Shown: positions 1 through 7,228, counted from the stretch's first letter. The stretch is DNA of 7,401 bases from Veillonella sp. (GCF_019414865.1 NZ_DXLG01000078.1:1-7401), one strand, 5' to 3'. The notes: generated by a model from the sequence alone, not told the origin. Translations and numbers: made by a program.

Positions 1-29
1 ATATTATATATTGTAAAAATTTTTGTGAA

Positions 30-45
30 TGTGACATAAAACACA
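30..45 (+). promoter_or_regulatory. Crp/Fnr-type operator, TGTGA-N6-ACACA
   Basis: The site reads TGTGA, six bases (CATAAA), then ACACA. It matches the CRP and Gram-positive FNR consensus TGTGA-N6-TCACA at 9 of 10 defined positions. Its centre (between 37 and 38) lies 29.5 bases before the TATAAT at 67-72. This places it at -41.5 if the hexamer occupies -12 to -7, the textbook class II activator position. The downstream regulator carries a CRP-like Arg-Glu-x3-Arg recognition helix, which fits this half-site, so positive autoregulation is the natural inference. Binding by another Crp/Fnr paralogue of the host is possible. Confidence 0.62.
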
Positions 46-66
46 CATATTCTGAAATTAATAAGT

Positions 67-72
67 TATAAT
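67..72 (+). promoter_or_regulatory. -10 element of the regulator promoter
   Basis: A perfect TATAAT hexamer. No recognisable TTGACA-like -35 lies 15-19 bases upstream; the operator at 30-45 occupies the place instead, as in activator-dependent promoters. Transcription would start near base 79 and leave an untranslated leader of about 98 bases before the ATG at 177. A second perfect TATAAT lies at 96-101, also without a good -35, and would put the operator near -70.5. The first is preferred because of the exact -41.5 spacing. Confidence 0.55.
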
Positions 73-89
73 AATCTTGTATATACATG

Positions 90-112
90 AAAGTATATAA
101 TACATGTACTTT
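90..112 (+). other. Possible leader-RNA hairpin upstream of the regulator gene
   Basis: Bases 90-98 can pair with 104-112 to give a 9-bp stem with one U-G wobble and a 5-base loop. The stem is almost entirely A-U, so it would be weak. It lies inside the predicted 5' leader if transcription starts near base 79. No long U-tract follows, so it is not a convincing terminator. Its role, if any, is unknown. Confidence 0.25.
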
Positions 113-162
113 TACTATAAATAGATTAGTATAACTAATGGATTTTATCTTAAAAGTACAAT

Positions 163-166
163 GGAG
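163..166 (+). promoter_or_regulatory. Ribosome binding site that sets the regulator start
   Basis: GGAG lies 10 bases before the ATG at 177. The earlier in-frame ATG at 138 has only A/T-rich sequence without purine-rich complementarity upstream, so the downstream ATG is the better start. Confidence 0.55.
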
Positions 167-176
167 TGGTGATGGT

Positions 177-863
177 ATGGATAAAAATTTAATTAACCAA
201 TTGCTTGCTTTGCCGGGCGAGGAACTCCATCTTAAAAAAGGTGATTTTCTCTTCCATGAGGGGGACAAGGCAGAACACTTTTACGTAGTAGTAAAAGGTA
301 GAATGAGCATTAAGAAGTTCGAAGCTAGTGGGCACATTTTTGCATTGCGTCTAGTAGGGCCGAATAATGTAATTGGTGAGGTTCCGTTGTATGAGGAGAA
401 CACAAAAACATATGTGTTCAACGCCATTGCTCGGGAGGATTGCTCTGTTTATTCTATTCGCTATGATTTGTTAGAGGCTGCTATTGCAAAAGACCATTCA
501 TTGGCCATTGCAATGATGAAGATTTATACATTACATATGCGACGTCAACAGGCAAAATACCGAGACTTGCTACTATATGGCAAGAAGGGAGCATTTTATT
601 CTACCTTGTTGCGCTTAGCCAATAGTTATGGTGTAGAGCGCGAGGATGGTATCTTTATCGATATCGCCCTAACAAATCAAGAGTTGGCTGAATTTGCTGC
701 CACATCAAGAGAAAGTTTAAATCGCATGCTAAGTGAGTTGCGTAAGTTGGGCTATGTAGCCTATGACAAACACCATCTAGTAATCTGTGATTTTGACGCT
801 TTAATCGGATTGCTTGACTTAGAGGTTGATAATATAGACCCTAATATTAGTAATATCGAATAA
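177..863 (+). CDS. Crp/Fnr-family transcriptional regulator
   Basis: A 228-residue DNA-binding regulator, probably controlling its own promoter and nitrate respiration. The N-terminal part (about residues 10-105) is a cyclic-nucleotide-binding-type beta-barrel with the GEV-PLYEE turn at 67-74. A long dimerisation helix follows (about 105-135). The C-terminal winged helix-turn-helix has its core at about 166-192, with recognition helix SRESLNRML (R178, E179, R183) matching the CRP residues that read TGTGA. The middle segment (LLLYGKKGAFYSTLLRLANSYG) resembles Bacillus FNR as I remember it. Only two cysteines exist (C89, C204), so the N-terminal and C-terminal Fe-S cysteine sets of E. coli and Bacillus FNR are absent. 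The CRP Arg-Ser pair that binds cAMP phosphate is Thr-Tyr (78-79), so cAMP sensing is also unlikely. The ATG at 177 is chosen over the ATG at 138 because only it has a ribosome site. A terminator follows 10 bases after the stop. Family assignment is firm; the effector is unknown. Confidence 0.93.
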   Translation: MDKNLINQLLALPGEELHLKKGDFLFHEGDKAEHFYVVVKGRMSIKKFEASGHIFALRLVGPNNVIGEVPLYEENTKTYVFNAIAREDCSVYSIRYDLLEAAIAKDHSLAIAMMKIYTLHMRRQQAKYRDLLLYGKKGAFYSTLLRLANSYGVEREDGIFIDIALTNQELAEFAATSRESLNRMLSELRKLGYVAYDKHHLVICDFDALIGLLDLEVDNIDPNISNIE

Positions 864-873
864 TAGGATTTTC

Positions 874-911
874 TCCCTTGTGTTAGCTCAGCTAGCATAA
901 GGGATTTTTTT
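874..911 (+). terminator. Intrinsic terminator between the regulator gene and narG
   Basis: Bases 874-887 pair with 891-904 to form a 14-bp stem (two G-U wobbles, at 880/898 and 883/895) with a TCA loop. Seven T residues (905-911) follow immediately. It starts 10 bases after the regulator stop codon and ends 23 bases before the narG ATG. Only the narG ribosome site fits in the space left, so narG transcription must either read through this structure or start from a promoter overlapping it. Confidence 0.87.
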
Positions 912-920
912 GTAGTTTTG

Positions 921-927
921 AAGGAGG
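921..927 (+). promoter_or_regulatory. narG ribosome binding site
   Basis: AAGGAGG sits 7 bases before the narG ATG at 935, a near-ideal Shine-Dalgarno. It begins 10 bases after the U-tract of the preceding terminator, so little leader sequence separates the two. Confidence 0.9.
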
Positions 928-934
928 ACACGAG

Positions 935-3900
935 ATGAGCTTGTTGTCTCAAAAGTTTAAGTTTCTTCGCAAGAAGAACGTATCTCCAAGCGGCCATCAA
1001 ATAACTGAAGATGGCGGTCGCGAGTGGGAAAATTTTTATCGTGATCGTTGGTCTTACGATAAAGTTGTCCGCACAACGCATGGCGTAAACTGTACTGGTT
1101 CTTGTAGCTGGAATATCTACGTTAAGAATGGTGTTGTAGCGTGGGAAAATCAGGCTACTGATTACCCTGAAACACCAGATGATATGCCGGATTACGAACC
1201 ACGTGGGTGCCCTCGTGGTGCAACATTCTCTTGGTATCTCTATAGCCCATTGCGCGTAAAATATCCTTATGTACGCGGCGAATTGGCTGAGCTTTGGAGA
1301 GAAGCTAAAAAGCATGCTAAGAACCCAATCGAGGCTTGGAAATCTATCGTAGAAGATCCTGAAAAAGCGAAAAAATACAAATCTGCCCGTGGTATGGGTG
1401 GCTTTGTGCGCTCCACATGGGATGAAGCGACAGAAATTACTGCTGCATCCTTATTATATACTGCAAAAACATACGGCCCTGACCGCAACGCAGGCTTCTC
1501 TGTAATTCCAGCGATGTCCATGTTGTCCTATGCAGCAGGTGCTCGTTTCCTTAACTTAATGGGTGGTACACCATTGTCCTTCTATGACTGGTATGCCGAT
1601 TTACCACCTTCTAGCCCTCAAGTTTGGGGTGAACAAACTGATACACCTGAATCTGGTGACTGGTACAATGCTGGTTACATCATGACTTGGGGTTCTAACG
1701 TACCGTTGACTCGTACGCCAGATGCTCACTTCTTAACAGAGGTTCGTTACAAAGGTACTAAAGTAGTATCCGTATCCCCTGACTATGCGGAATCTACAAC
1801 TTCTTCCGATGCTTGGCTCAATGTAAAAGCCGGTACTGATGCGGCTCTTGCTATGGCAATGGGCCACGTAATCTTAAAAGAATACTACATCGACAAGGAA
1901 ACTCCATACTTCAAAGAGTATGCTAAAGAGTTCACAGATATGCCATTCCTTGTACGCGTTGAAGAAATCAACGGCACAGTTCAACCAGGCCGCTTCTTGA
2001 ATGCTAAGGACTTGGGTCGCCAAGAAGAAGGCGCTGACTTCCAAATGGTATTGATCGATGAAACAACAAATGAAATCGTTATTCCTAATGGTACAATGGG
2101 CGAACGTCACACAAATCCACAAAAATGGAATTTACGCCTTGAAAACCGCGATACAGGGGCTAAAATCGATCCTCGCTTATCCGTGTTTGATCAACGTGAA
2201 GATGTGACTGTTGTTAAGTTGCCATACTTTGGTGATGAAGAGCACGAAGGCGTAATTGAACGTGCTATTCCTACAATTACAGTACAAACTGTAGATGGTC
2301 CTGTAAAAGTAACTACTGTATATGACCTTATTCTTGCTAACTATGGTATCGATCGTGGTATCGGTGGTGAAGTGGCAACATCTTATACAGATGACACTCC
2401 TTACACACCTACATGGCAAGAAAAAATTACTGGTGTAAAAGCAGATTTCGCTATTGCCACAGCTCGTGAATTTGCAGATAATGCAGAAAAAACTAAAGGT
2501 CGCTCCATGATTATCATGGGTGGTGGTATTAACCACTGGTACCATGCAGATATCATTTACCGTACAATCTTGAACCTCATCATGTTCTGTGGTACAGAAG
2601 GTGTTAACGGTGGTGGCTGGGCTCATTACGTAGGTCAAGAAAAACTTCGTCCTGTTGAAGGTTGGGGCGGCATCATGACAGCTAACGACTGGAGTAAAGC
2701 TCCTCGTTTGCAAAATGGTACATCTTGGTTCTACTTTGCTACAGAACAATACCGTTCTGATTGCATCGACTTGGCAGACCGCGTATCTAAATTAGCTAAG
2801 CCTCGTTACCGTCACCCTGGTGACTACAACGTATTGGCTGCACGTTTAGGCTGGTTGCCATCTTACCCTACTTTCAATAAAGGCAGCCAAGCCTTGATTA
2901 ACGACGCTCGTGCAGCGGGTGCTAGTACAGAAGCAGAAATCAACCAATATGTGGCGCAAGCGTTGAAAAACAAAGAATTACAATTCTGCGTAGAAGATCC
3001 AGCGGCTAAAGAAAACCATCCACGCAACTTGTTTGTATGGCGTGCGAACCTTATCGGTTCTTCCTCTAAAGGCCACGAATATTTCTTGAAACATTTACTT
3101 GGTACAAAACATGGTGTTCTTGAAGATGATGATGCACCAGTAAAACCAGAAGAAATCAAATGGCGCGAAGCAGATGAAGCTGGTAAGCTTGACCTCTTAA
3201 TCGATATCGACTTCCGTATGGCTTCTACAGGCTTGTACTCTGATATCGTATTCCCAGCAGCTACATGGTATGAAAAAGAAGACTTGTCTTCTACAGACAT
3301 GCATCCATATGTACACGTATTCCAAGCAGCTGTTGATTGCGCATGGGAAACTAAATCTGACTGGGATACATTCCGTACCCTTGCAGAAACAGTATCTCGC
3401 GTAGCGAAAGAGTCTGGCTTCACAGAATATGAAGATATCGTAGCATTACCTCTTGGTCATGATAGCCCAGGTGAAGTGGCTCAACCAGAAGGTAAGGTTC
3501 TCGACTGGAGCAAAGGCGAATGTGAACCAATTCCTGGTAAAACAATGCCGAACCTCGTTCATGTAAAACGCGATTATAGTAAAATCTTTGAAAAATACAT
3601 TGCATTGGGACCTAATATTGAAAATAAAATGGGTGCTCATGGCATGGCTTGGGATGTATCTGATGAATATAAGACATTATATGATCAAAATGGTACAATC
3701 GATAATCCAGAATTCATTTCTCATGGTCGCCCTAGCATTTACGAATGTAAGGAAGCTTGTAATGTTGTATTGACATTGTCCTCTTGTACAAACGGTAAAT
3801 TGGCTGTTCACTCTTGGAAAGCAATGGAAGAAAAAACAGGTCTTTCTGGTCTTGAAAAGAACGCAAAAGGCCGTGAACAAGAAAAAATTACTTTCGATGA

Positions 3901-4609
3901 CATGGTTCGCCAACCACGCTTCATTATTAGCTCTGTAACAAGTACTGGTAAGAACGATAAAAACCGTCGTTACTCTCCATTTACAACATCTACAGAAGAT
4001 AAGGTACCATTCCGTACCGTAACAGGTCGTCAATCCTTCTATTGCGACCATGAAATGATGCGTGATTACGGTGAAGCTATGGCGTTGTACAAACCTGTAT
4101 TGTCCTATAAACCAGTACAAGGTGACTACAAACAAGAAGGTATCCCTGAAATCACATTGAAATACTTAACACCACATCATAAGTGGTCTACACATAGTAT
4201 GTATTTCGATAGCCAACAAATGTTGACATTGTTCCGTGGTGGTCAAACAATTTGGCTCAACGAAGACGATGCAGCAGAAATTGACGTTAAAGATAATGAT
4301 TGGGTAGAAGCTTTCAATAAAAACGGTATCGTTGCAGCTCGTGCTGTAGTTTCCCCACGTATTCCTCGCGGTATTTCCTATATGCACCATTCCCAAGACC
4401 GTCACATTAACGTTCCTGGTGCGAAGGTTAAGAAACAACGTGGTGGTACGCATAATGCACCAACTCATATTCACATGAAACCGACACACATGATCGGCGG
4501 TTATGGCCAATTGAGCTATGGCTTTAACTACTATGGCCCAACTGGTAACCAACGTGATATGACAATTGTGGCTCGTAAAATGAAGGAGGTAGATTGGCTT
4601 GAAGATTAA
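935..4609 (+). CDS. narG: Respiratory nitrate reductase, catalytic alpha subunit NarG
   Basis: A 1224-residue molybdoenzyme of the DMSO-reductase superfamily that reduces nitrate to nitrite at a Mo-bis-MGD centre, in complex with NarH and NarI on the cytoplasmic side of the membrane. The FS0 [4Fe-4S] ligands are visible as H49, C53, C57 and C92 (THGVNCTGSC and RGCPRG). His plus three Cys is typical of NarG. The Mo-ligand aspartate is D222 in SFYDWYAD, which separates it from Cys- or Ser-ligated relatives such as Nap. Other family blocks include PAMSMLSYAAGARFLNLMGG (about 192-211), GGGINHWYHAD with GGGWAHYVGQEKLRP (about 530-574) and a C-terminal dinucleotide-binding domain (about 1085-1215, with GGYGQLSYGFNYYG). 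The N-terminus has no functional twin-arginine signal, consistent with an inward-facing enzyme. E. coli NarG has 1247 residues; this protein mainly lacks its short C-terminal tail. The start is set by AAGGAGG 7 bases upstream. The 3' end overlaps narH by 11 bases. Confidence 0.98.
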   Translation: MSLLSQKFKFLRKKNVSPSGHQITEDGGREWENFYRDRWSYDKVVRTTHGVNCTGSCSWNIYVKNGVVAWENQATDYPETPDDMPDYEPRGCPRGATFSWYLYSPLRVKYPYVRGELAELWREAKKHAKNPIEAWKSIVEDPEKAKKYKSARGMGGFVRSTWDEATEITAASLLYTAKTYGPDRNAGFSVIPAMSMLSYAAGARFLNLMGGTPLSFYDWYADLPPSSPQVWGEQTDTPESGDWYNAGYIMTWGSNVPLTRTPDAHFLTEVRYKGTKVVSVSPDYAESTTSSDAWLNVKAGTDAALAMAMGHVILKEYYIDKETPYFKEYAKEFTDMPFLVRVEEINGTVQPGRFLNAKDLGRQEEGADFQMVLIDETTNEIVIPNGTMGERHTNPQKWNLRLENRDTGAKIDPRLSVFDQREDVTVVKLPYFGDEEHEGVIERAIPTITVQTVDGPVKVTTVYDLILANYGIDRGIGGEVATSYTDDTPYTPTWQEKITGVKADFAIATAREFADNAEKTKGRSMIIMGGGINHWYHADIIYRTILNLIMFCGTEGVNGGGWAHYVGQEKLRPVEGWGGIMTANDWSKAPRLQNGTSWFYFATEQYRSDCIDLADRVSKLAKPRYRHPGDYNVLAARLGWLPSYPTFNKGSQALINDARAAGASTEAEINQYVAQALKNKELQFCVEDPAAKENHPRNLFVWRANLIGSSSKGHEYFLKHLLGTKHGVLEDDDAPVKPEEIKWREADEAGKLDLLIDIDFRMASTGLYSDIVFPAATWYEKEDLSSTDMHPYVHVFQAAVDCAWETKSDWDTFRTLAETVSRVAKESGFTEYEDIVALPLGHDSPGEVAQPEGKVLDWSKGECEPIPGKTMPNLVHVKRDYSKIFEKYIALGPNIENKMGAHGMAWDVSDEYKTLYDQNGTIDNPEFISHGRPSIYECKEACNVVLTLSSCTNGKLAVHSWKAMEEKTGLSGLEKNAKGREQEKITFDDMVRQPRFIISSVTSTGKNDKNRRYSPFTTSTEDKVPFRTVTGRQSFYCDHEMMRDYGEAMALYKPVLSYKPVQGDYKQEGIPEITLKYLTPHHKWSTHSMYFDSQQMLTLFRGGQTIWLNEDDAAEIDVKDNDWVEAFNKNGIVAARAVVSPRIPRGISYMHHSQDRHINVPGAKVKKQRGGTHNAPTHIHMKPTHMIGGYGQLSYGFNYYGPTGNQRDMTIVARKMKEVDWLED
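4583..4590 (+). promoter_or_regulatory. narH ribosome binding site inside narG, supporting a TTG start
   Basis: AAGGAGGT, a full anti-16S match, lies inside the last codons of narG and 8 bases before the TTG at 4599. No ATG or GTG occurs at a suitable distance in that frame. The protein begun at the TTG (MKIKAQVSMVLNLDKC) lines up from residue 1 with E. coli NarH (MKIRSQVGMVLNLDKC), so the TTG is the true start. Confidence 0.93.
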
Positions 4610-6026
4610 GGCTCAAGTATCTATGGTCCTAAATTTGGATAAGTGTTTGGGTTGTCATACATGCTCTATCACTTGTAAAAATACATGGACGAACCGCGAA
4701 GGCGCGGAATATATGTACTTCAATAACGTGGAAACTCGCCCAGGCGTAGGTTATCCACGTCATTGGGAAGACCAAGAAAAATGGAAAGGCGGCTGGACAT
4801 TAGATAACTCTGGCAAATTAGCTCTTTCTACAGGTTCTAAAACAAATCGTTTGATGAAATTATTCTTCCATCCTGAACAACCAGAGTTGAAAGATTATTT
4901 TGAACCTTGGACATATGACTATGAAACATTGATTCATGGTGGTCGTAAAAACAACCAACCAGTTGCTCGTCCTCGTTCCCTTGTGACTAAACAAAAAATG
5001 GAAGTTACTTGGGGCCCTAACTGGGATGATGATTTAGCAGGTGGTCAACACGCTCGTTCCGATGTGAACTTGGCTAAGATGGGCGAAGATATCGTATTTG
5101 ATTACGAAGAAGTATTCATGCGTTACTTACCACGTCTTTGTAACCACTGCTTGAACCCTGCATGTGTAGCTGCATGTCCATCCGGCGCGATTTATAAACG
5201 CGACGAAGATGGTGTGGTTCTCGTATCTCAAGATGTATGCCGCGGTTGGAGACATTGCGTTCCATCTTGTCCATACAAAAAAATCTTCTATAACTGGGAA
5301 ACTAATAAAGCTGAAAAATGCGTATTCTGTTACCCACGCTTAGAAAATGGCTTGCCTCAAATCTGTGCTGAAACTTGTGTAGGTCGTATGCGCTATGTTG
5401 GCGTTGTATTCTACGACATGGACAAAGTGGAAGAAATGGCAGCTACGAAAAATGAACAAGACATTTACGAAAATACAGTTGAGTTAATCTTAGACCCTCA
5501 TGATCCTGAGGTTATTAAAGCGGCTCGTGAGGAAGGTATCTCCGAAGCTTGGATTAAAGCAGCTCAAAAATCTCCTGTGTACAAACTTGTAAAAGAATGG
5601 GGCGTGGCATTGCCATTGCATCCTGAGTATCGTACGTTACCAATGGTATGGTATGTACCACCACTCAGCCCAATCTTGCAACGTGTAACATCTGATGTAT
5701 ACTTGCCAGATGCACACGAAATGCGCGTACCTGTACAATACCTTGCTAACTTGTTTACCGCAGGTAATACAGAAATCTTAGCTCGTACATTGCAACGTGT
5801 TCTCGACATGCGTGAATACATGCGCCGTCGTGAAACAGGTGACGGTCCTATTGAACACAAAGTTGATTTAACAGAAGACCAAATGTACGGTATGTACAAA
5901 TTGTTGGCATTGTCTAAATACAACGATCGCTTTGTTATTCCATCTGATGTTAAAGTATCTCGCGAAGGTCGCCTAGAAATGCAACAAAATCGCGGCTTTG
6001 CTTGCCCGACAGGGGGATGTCAATAA
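4599..6026 (+). CDS. narH: Respiratory nitrate reductase, iron-sulfur beta subunit NarH
   Basis: A 475-residue electron-transfer subunit that carries electrons from the NarI hemes to NarG. Four ferredoxin-like cysteine groups are present: C16, C19, C22, C26; C181, C184, C189, C193; C214, C220, C224 with W217 in the place of the fourth cysteine; and C241, C244, C256, C260. The Cys-to-Trp change is the hallmark that gives NarH three [4Fe-4S] clusters and one [3Fe-4S] cluster. Other conserved blocks are PLHPEYRTLPMVWYVPPLSP (about 339-358) and RVPVQYLANLFTAG (about 376-389). Translation begins at TTG (4599), within the narG stop region, behind a very strong ribosome site. The C-terminus stops at CPTGGCQ and lacks the roughly 35-residue tail of E. 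coli NarH. That difference looks natural rather than a truncation, since narJ follows at once. Confidence 0.98.
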   Translation: MKIKAQVSMVLNLDKCLGCHTCSITCKNTWTNREGAEYMYFNNVETRPGVGYPRHWEDQEKWKGGWTLDNSGKLALSTGSKTNRLMKLFFHPEQPELKDYFEPWTYDYETLIHGGRKNNQPVARPRSLVTKQKMEVTWGPNWDDDLAGGQHARSDVNLAKMGEDIVFDYEEVFMRYLPRLCNHCLNPACVAACPSGAIYKRDEDGVVLVSQDVCRGWRHCVPSCPYKKIFYNWETNKAEKCVFCYPRLENGLPQICAETCVGRMRYVGVVFYDMDKVEEMAATKNEQDIYENTVELILDPHDPEVIKAAREEGISEAWIKAAQKSPVYKLVKEWGVALPLHPEYRTLPMVWYVPPLSPILQRVTSDVYLPDAHEMRVPVQYLANLFTAGNTEILARTLQRVLDMREYMRRRETGDGPIEHKVDLTEDQMYGMYKLLALSKYNDRFVIPSDVKVSREGRLEMQQNRGFACPTGGCQ

Positions 6027-6550
6027 TGAAGGATGCTCAGAAAATCGCTCTTATTGCGTCATTTCTTCTACGCTATCCTGATGAACAATGGTATAACGAA
6101 CTACCTGAATGGAGAGAGGACGCCCAATCCGTTGGGCATCCTCAGCTTCGCCAAGGTTTATTAGAATTCTTCGACTATGTAGAGGATGCTAATAAAAAAG
6201 AATTCGAAGACCAGTATGTTCGTACCTTTGATTTTAGTCAAAATACAACGATGTACTTATCGACTTATGAATTGCAAGGTACAGGGGAACAAGCAGAAGA
6301 ACTCGTTAAATTTAAAGCGTTCTTCCTTGAAAACGACTATGATTTGCCAAAAGAAATGCCAGACTATATTCCGGCACTTCTTGAATTATGTGCCGTTATC
6401 GATGAAGAAAAAGCAAAAGAAATTTACGACTATTGTAAGCCAAAATTGGAATACATTAGAGAACGCTTCATTGAGGCTAAATTGCCTTATGCATTCTTGT
6501 TTGATATTATCTTGTCTGTTGCAAATGGATTGGAGGACGGTGCACGATGA
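6026..6550 (+). CDS. narJ: Nitrate reductase assembly chaperone NarJ (delta subunit)
   Basis: A 174-residue cytoplasmic chaperone of the TorD/DmsD/NarJ family. It binds apo-NarG, helps molybdenum-cofactor and FS0 insertion and holds the NarGH complex until it docks on NarI; it is not part of the mature enzyme. Visible family features are the N-terminal FLLRYPDEQWY (about 12-22), the QYVRTFDFSQNTTMYLSTYE block (about 61-80) and the EMPDYIPALLEL stretch (about 110-121). E. coli NarJ is longer (about 236 residues); this protein lacks its C-terminal extension and matches the shorter Bacillus-type form. The ATG at 6026 overlaps the narH TAA by one base (TAATG) and has AGGGGGA 8 bases upstream. A longer reading from a TTG at 6002 would extend further into narH without its own ribosome site and is rejected. 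Its stop overlaps narI as ATGA. Confidence 0.95.
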   Translation: MKDAQKIALIASFLLRYPDEQWYNELPEWREDAQSVGHPQLRQGLLEFFDYVEDANKKEFEDQYVRTFDFSQNTTMYLSTYELQGTGEQAEELVKFKAFFLENDYDLPKEMPDYIPALLELCAVIDEEKAKEIYDYCKPKLEYIRERFIEAKLPYAFLFDIILSVANGLEDGAR

Positions 6551-7218
6551 ATCTATTCCTTTGGGGCGCTTTGCCTTACATCGCATTCACCTTCTTAATC
6601 GTAGGTACTTTGGTTCGTTTCTTCTACTTTGAAAGAAATTGGACTACTAAATCGAGTGAATTTTTAGAGAAAAAACAATTGCGCATCGCTAATCCATTGT
6701 TCCACTTTGGTTTGTTATGCGTTATCGGTGGTCACGTAGTAGGTGTGTTAATTCCTAAAACTTGGACTGCTGCTATTGGTATCAATGACCATATGTACCA
6801 TCAAGGTGCGTTATATATGGGTGCTGTAGCTGGTATTATTTTCATCGTAGGCTTCTTGCTCTTGATGAAACGCCGTTTTACTGTACCTGCTATGAAAGTT
6901 AACACATCTGGCCTCGATAAATGGTTATACTTGTTCTTAACATTAGCTATTTTCAGCGGTATGGCTGGTACATTGCTTAATGCATCTGGTTTCTTTGATT
7001 ACCGCGTGTCCATTGGCCCTTGGTTCCGTAGCTTGCTATCCTTTATGCCTGATCCATCCTTGATGGAAGGCGTACCATTCATGTTTAAATTCCACATGTT
7101 GGCTTGGATGGTAGTGGCTATTATCTTCCCATTCAGCCGCTTGGTACACTGCTTGAGTGTTCCACTCAACTACTTAACACGTCCGTTCATCGTATATCGT
7201 AAACGAGACGAAAAATAA
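6547..7218 (+). CDS. narI: Respiratory nitrate reductase, cytochrome b gamma subunit NarI
   Basis: A 223-residue integral membrane di-heme cytochrome b that oxidises quinol (probably menaquinol) and anchors NarGH. Five hydrophobic segments are visible at about residues 5-27, 50-70, 86-107, 125-146 and 178-200. The four heme-ligand histidines align with E. coli H56, H66, H187 and H205 as H53, H63, H183 and H201: H53/H201 for the proximal heme and H63/H183 for the distal heme. The C-terminal FPFSRLVHCLSVPLNYLTRP block is nearly the same as in E. coli (FPFSRLVHIWSVPVEYLTR). Length matches the family (225 in E. coli). The ATG overlaps the narJ stop by four bases, with GGAGG at 6532-6536, 10 bases upstream. 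The E. coli quinol-site lysine (K86) appears replaced (see findings). A strong terminator follows the gene. Confidence 0.97.
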   Translation: MNLFLWGALPYIAFTFLIVGTLVRFFYFERNWTTKSSEFLEKKQLRIANPLFHFGLLCVIGGHVVGVLIPKTWTAAIGINDHMYHQGALYMGAVAGIIFIVGFLLLMKRRFTVPAMKVNTSGLDKWLYLFLTLAIFSGMAGTLLNASGFFDYRVSIGPWFRSLLSFMPDPSLMEGVPFMFKFHMLAWMVVAIIFPFSRLVHCLSVPLNYLTRPFIVYRKRDEK

Positions 7219-7228
7219 TTAGGATGAT

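Noticed and set aside
138..176. Longer regulator start at the ATG at 138 (adds 13 residues)
   Set aside because: No ribosome binding site precedes it, the added residues do not look like the family N-terminus, and the ATG at 177 has GGAG 10 bases upstream.
161..194. Tiny upstream ORFs (ATG at 161 and 172) before the regulator
   Set aside because: They are 3 and 6 codons long without their own ribosome sites; the purine stretch belongs to the regulator start.
786..801. TGTGA at 786-790 as an operator for narG
   Set aside because: The second half-site at the required distance (CGCTT) does not match TCACA.
761..1315. Minus-strand open frame of 184 codons, and similar minus-strand frames under narG and narH
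   Set aside because: They lie opposite strongly conserved nar or regulator coding sequence, show no family features and lack ribosome sites; they are shadows of the real genes.
6002..6025. NarJ start at a TTG inside narH
   Set aside because: It would extend NarJ into narH with no ribosome site; the ATG at 6026 has a good site and gives the expected N-terminus.
6186..6632. Plus-strand open frame of 148 codons overlapping narJ and narI in another frame
   Set aside because: Both overlapped genes are clear NarJ and NarI homologues; this frame is low-complexity, Lys/Ser-rich and matches nothing I recognise.
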